The notes under the pieces are model-generated. The model saw nothing but the letters and a program-made list of their open reading frames with translations. It was not told where the DNA came from and did not search any database. DNA of 64,000 nt from Pseudomonas sp. R76 (GTDB taxonomy: Bacteria > Pseudomonadota > Gammaproteobacteria > Pseudomonadales > Pseudomonadaceae), in the NCBI RefSeq assembly GCF_009834565.1, contig NZ_CP019428.1:5332001-5396000 (forward strand), written 5' to 3'. Made by a program: the position numbers and the translations under genes. Numbering within the stretch: the first letter of the stretch is position 1; each line of letters starts with the position of its first letter. Shown piece after piece: positions 61,006 through 64,000 of this stretch.

Positions 61006-61090
61006 CAATCGCAGGCAAGCCAGCTCCCACAGTTAACCGAGTACCGTTCAAACAACTCAGTCAACTGTGGGAGCCGGGCTTGCCCGCGAT
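61006..61090. repeat. Everted REP pair (family A)
   Basis: CAATCGCAGGCAAGCCAGCT followed by CCCACA, then a spacer, then TGTGGGAGCCGGGCTTGCCC. The arms point outward instead of inward, the reverse of every other copy in the window. Confidence 0.8.
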
Positions 61091-61165
61091 GAGGCCCTCA
61101 CAGGCGCTGCGCCGCTAAAAAGCCCAGCATTGCCGCCCAGTCATAGGACAGCTGATACGCCCATC

Positions 61166-62593
61166 TCACAACGACAACACCCCGCTATACAACCCATACG
61201 CCGCCAACCCCGCGCCTGCGACCACGCAACTGAAAATTCCTTTTTCCAGGTGGGTAAACAACGGCTGGCCTTGCTCGCGTTTAGCCAGGGCAAACAGGAT
61301 CACGCCCGGCGCATACAGCAGCGCCGAGAGCAGCAGGTATTTCAAACCGCCGGCGTACAGCAGCCAAACGGCGTAGCCAAGCGCAACCAAGCCGACCAGT
61401 AAATCCTTGTAGCGTTGGCGCTGGGCGCCGTCATAGGTTTCGCCGCGCCCGCTGAGCAGCACCGCATACGCCGCCGACCACAAGTAGGGCACAAGAATCA
61501 TCGACGAGGCCAGGTAGATCAGCGTGGTGTAGGTGCTGTGGGAAAACAGCGTGATCACCAGGAAGATCTGGATCATGACATTGGTCAGCCACAGCGCATT
61601 GACCGGCACGCGGTTGGCGTTTTCCTTTTTCAGGAAGGCCGGCATGGTCTTGTCATGGGCGGTGGCGTAGAGAATTTCCGCACACAGCAGCGCCCAGGAC
61701 AGCAAGGCGCCGAGCAACGACACCGCCAGGCCAATGCTGATCGCCATCGCGCCCCAAGGCCCGACGATATGCTCCAGCACACCGGCCAGGGACGGGTTTT
61801 GCAATTGCGCCAGTTGCGGCTGGCTCATGATCCCCAGCGACAACACATTCACCAGCACCAGCAGCGCCAGCACGCCGAGAAAGCCGATCACCGTGGCGCG
61901 GCCGACGTCCGAGCGTTTCTCGGCGCGCGCCGAATACACGCTGGCGCCTTCAATGCCGATAAACACGAACACGGTGACCAGCATCATGTTGCGCACCTGA
62001 TCGACCACGCTGCCGAACTGTGGATTGCCCAGGCCCCAGATATCGCGGGTGAAGATATCCGCCTTGAACGCGACGGCGGCGATCGCGATAAACATCAGCA
62101 ACGGCACGATCTTCGCCACGGTGGTGATCTGGTTGATGAACGCCGCCTCCTTGATCCCCCGCAGCACCAGAAAATGCACGGCCCACAACAACAGCGACGC
62201 GCAGCCGATGGCCACCGGCGTATTGCCCTGGCCGAACACCGGGAAGAAGTAGCCGAGGGTGCTGAACAGCAACACGAAGTAACCGACATTGCCCATCCAG
62301 GCACTGATCCAGTAACCCCACGCAGACGAGAAGCCCATGTAATCGCCGAAACCGGCCTTGGCGTAGGCATACACCCCGGAATCCAGTTCGGGTTTGCGGT
62401 TGGCCAGGGTCTGGAACACGAAGGCCAGGGTCAGCATGCCGACGGCGGTGATGGCCCAGCCGATCAATATCGCGCCCACTTCGGCACGTGCGGCCATGTT
62501 CTGCGGCAAGGAGAAAATCCCCCCGCCGATCATCGAGCCCACCACCAGCGCGATCAGCGTGCTGAGCTTGAGTTTTTGGGCCGGTTGGGACAT
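61166..62593 (-). CDS. Arginine/ornithine antiporter-like APC transporter (ArcD paralogue)
   Basis: A 475-residue, 12-helix transporter of the basic-amino-acid antiporter branch. The first helix [28 protein letters not shown] carries the substrate backbone-binding glycines; [41 protein letters not shown] is typical of ArcD. The ATG at 62591-62593 matches the paralogue's start. It is very similar to, and divergent from, the transporter that begins at 63040. No arcA/B/C gene lies beside this copy. Confidence 0.88.
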   Translation of the reverse strand: MSQPAQKLKLSTLIALVVGSMIGGGIFSLPQNMAARAEVGAILIGWAITAVGMLTLAFVFQTLANRKPELDSGVYAYAKAGFGDYMGFSSAWGYWISAWMGNVGYFVLLFSTLGYFFPVFGQGNTPVAIGCASLLLWAVHFLVLRGIKEAAFINQITTVAKIVPLLMFIAIAAVAFKADIFTRDIWGLGNPQFGSVVDQVRNMMLVTVFVFIGIEGASVYSARAEKRSDVGRATVIGFLGVLALLVLVNVLSLGIMSQPQLAQLQNPSLAGVLEHIVGPWGAMAISIGLAVSLLGALLSWALLCAEILYATAHDKTMPAFLKKENANRVPVNALWLTNVMIQIFLVITLFSHSTYTTLIYLASSMILVPYLWSAAYAVLLSGRGETYDGAQRQRYKDLLVGLVALGYAVWLLYAGGLKYLLLSALLYAPGVILFALAKREQGQPLFTHLEKGIFSCVVAGAGLAAYGLYSGVLSL

Positions 62594-63039
62594 GAAGACT
62601 CCAGATAAAAATAGTTTGAGCTGACAACCGTGCACTCAACTAATTAATTCAGCGAGTGTAGCGTTTATTAAAGACAGCGATAAAACCCTCACGCTCAATA
62701 ACGTAATGGCATGACATTTTATAAAGTTTAGATTTATTTAAAATTTAAAGGCGGCAGGCACTCTGCCACCTTCTAGCTATTAGGCAATCCGGCCCGAAAT
62801 AGTTTGCACATTCAGCAAAAAGGGCTAGTTTCGAAAGTCCACTCAAACGCACCAAATAATTAACCACAACGCCGAGCCGCTCTGGGACGCGACTTTACGA
62901 GGATCAGTATCGCCCGCGAATCTTACCCCTAAGTCATTAATTCACAATGGAATGTGCCAATGAAGTGATCTGAGTCAGCTGTTTGATTAGCGCACAGACT
63001 TATTCTGTGGTCTCTCTTCTCCTGCATTGGAGTCATGCA
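62594..63039. other. Divergent promoter region between two ArcD-type genes
   Basis: This 446-bp gap is AT-rich, with several runs such as TTTATTTAAAATTTAAAGG near 62730. I see no gene in it. I looked for an Anr box (TTGAT-N4-ATCAA) and found only half sites (for example TTGATTAGC near 62982). Confidence 0.6.
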
Positions 63040-64000
63040 ATGTCTGAATCTCCCGGAAAACTTCGATTAGGCGCGCTGGTTGCACTGGTCGTGGGCTCAA
63101 TGATTGGTGGCGGGATCTTCTCACTGCCGCAAAACATGGCCGCCAGCGCCGATGTGGGTGCGGTGTTGATCGGTTGGGTGATTACCGCCATCGGCATGCT
63201 GACCCTCGCCTTCGTGTTCCAGACCCTGGCCAACCGCAAGCCTGATCTCGACGGCGGCGTGTATGCCTACGCCAAGGCGGGTTTCGGCGACTACATGGGT
63301 TTCTCATCGGCCTGGGGCTACTGGATCAGCGCCTGGCTGGGCAACGTCGGTTATTTCGTTTTGCTGTTCAGCACCCTCGGTTACTTCTTTCCGATTTTCG
63401 GCGAAGGCAACACGCCGGCGGCGGTGATTGGCGCGTCGGTACTGCTGTGGGCCGTGCACTTTCTGGTGCTGCGCGGGATCAAGGAAGCCGCGTTCATCAA
63501 CCTGGTGACCACCGTCGCCAAAGTCGTGCCGCTGGTGCTGTTCGTGTTGATCGCGGTGTTCGCGTTCAAGCTGGACATCTTCACCGCTGACATCTGGGGC
63601 GTGAAAAACCCCGACCTGGGCAGCGTGATGAACCAGGTGCGCAACATGATGCTGGTCACCGTGTGGGTGTTCATCGGTATCGAAGGCGCGAGCATCTTCT
63701 CCTCCCGTGCGGAAAAGCGCAGCGACGTGGGCAAGGCCACGGTGATTGGTTTTATCACCGTGCTGCTGTTCCTGATGCTGGTGAACGTGCTGTCTTTGGG
63801 GATCATGACCCAGCCGGAACTGGCCAAGTTGCAGAACCCGTCGATGGCCGCCGTGCTTGAGCATGTGGTCGGCCACTGGGGCGCGGTGCTGATCAGCGTC
63901 GGCTTGATCATTTCCTTGCTGGGTGCACTGCTGTCGTGGGTGCTGTTGTGCGCGGAGATCATGTTCGCCGCCGCCAAAGACCACACCATGCCGGAGTTCC
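63040..64000 (+). CDS. arcD: Arginine/ornithine antiporter ArcD (partial)
   Basis: The first 320 residues of a 12-helix antiporter; the rest lies beyond the window. It starts [20 protein letters not shown] with GGAG eight bases upstream of the ATG. Segments [44 protein letters not shown] and [18 protein letters not shown] are the same as in ArcD. Pseudomonads usually have arcD followed by arcA, arcB and arcC for arginine fermentation; these would lie to the right if present. This is the better candidate for the true ArcD, but the paralogue at 61166 is close. Confidence 0.85.
   Translation, partial: MSESPGKLRLGALVALVVGSMIGGGIFSLPQNMAASADVGAVLIGWVITAIGMLTLAFVFQTLANRKPDLDGGVYAYAKAGFGDYMGFSSAWGYWISAWLGNVGYFVLLFSTLGYFFPIFGEGNTPAAVIGASVLLWAVHFLVLRGIKEAAFINLVTTVAKVVPLVLFVLIAVFAFKLDIFTADIWGVKNPDLGSVMNQVRNMMLVTVWVFIGIEGASIFSSRAEKRSDVGKATVIGFITVLLFLMLVNVLSLGIMTQPELAKLQNPSMAAVLEHVVGHWGAVLISVGLIISLLGALLSWVLLCAEIMFAAAKDHTMPEF

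Noticed and set aside
62940..63039. Anr box for arcD
   Set aside because: Only half sites of TTGAT-N4-ATCAA; no full match by eye.

Overview
The window is chromosomal DNA from a fluorescent Pseudomonas, most likely of the P. fluorescens group. This rests on high GC, dense co-directional operons, REP/REPIN-like palindromes between genes, and gene order matching Pseudomonas chromosomes I know: zwf-pgl-eda/hexR/oprB/gtsABCD; argP/ACT protein/argO/sodB/bifA/icmP; fadD1/fadD2/hydrolase/phaJ; scpAB/rluB; cpxR/cpxP-like/cpxA. I see no tRNA, rRNA, CRISPR, prophage, transposase or integrase. Start-codon choices come from Shine-Dalgarno positions and family lengths read by eye; no database search was run.

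Layout. 1-7.2 kb: the end of a betaine-type ABC binding protein, a FecI/FecR/TonB-receptor cell-surface signalling set, and a PhnD-like binding protein with a fatty acid desaturase. An 18-bp promoter-region motif is shared by the receptor and the desaturase. 7.3-11.3 kb: acetyltransferase, periplasmic methyltransferase-like protein, peptide deformylase/YihY pair, CsbD. 11.3-16.8 kb: two fadD genes, a lipase-like hydrolase and phaJ (fatty acid activation and link to polyhydroxyalkanoate). 16.9-19 kb: DUF2383, DUF3820 and a class V aminotransferase-fold enzyme. 19.2-31.5 kb: the glucose block, with the eda-pgl-zwf operon divergent from hexR, a sugar-phosphate mutarotase, the OprB porin, the GtsABCD importer and an AGE-family sugar isomerase. 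31.6-43.7 kb: coiled-coil membrane protein, sterol-dehydrogenase-like epimerase, ArgP/ArgO pair, sodB, bifA (c-di-GMP phosphodiesterase), imelysin lipoprotein, TrkH, AraC regulator. 43.8-50 kb: two small proteins around a strong hairpin, MFS exporter, ArfB, pentapeptide-repeat protein, aromatic-type amino acid permease, and a two-gene unit made of a 45-residue peptide and a shortened M29-type metallopeptidase homologue. 50.2-55.3 kb: a leftward cell-maintenance operon (RNase AM-like PHP protein, Sua5/YciO-type protein, ScpA, ScpB, DUF1289, RluB). 55.3-61 kb: YciB, YciI, a Cpx-like two-component system and a CoA-transferase. 61.1-64 kb: two divergent ArcD-type antiporter paralogues, the second cut by the window end.

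How it works together. The glucose block is a coherent pathway: OprB (outer membrane), GtsABCD (inner membrane), then Zwf/Pgl/Eda (Entner-Doudoroff), with HexR over zwf. Four of its genes (gtsA, oprB, zwf, AGE isomerase) carry an AAnAAnAA Crc/Hfq-type motif just upstream of the start codon, and gtsA and the AGE gene share a 69-bp promoter module with an identical-spacing palindrome. The most novel-looking items are the peptide/M29 pair, the shared motif tying a desaturase operon to a FecI-type signalling locus, and the duplicated sugar-promoter module.
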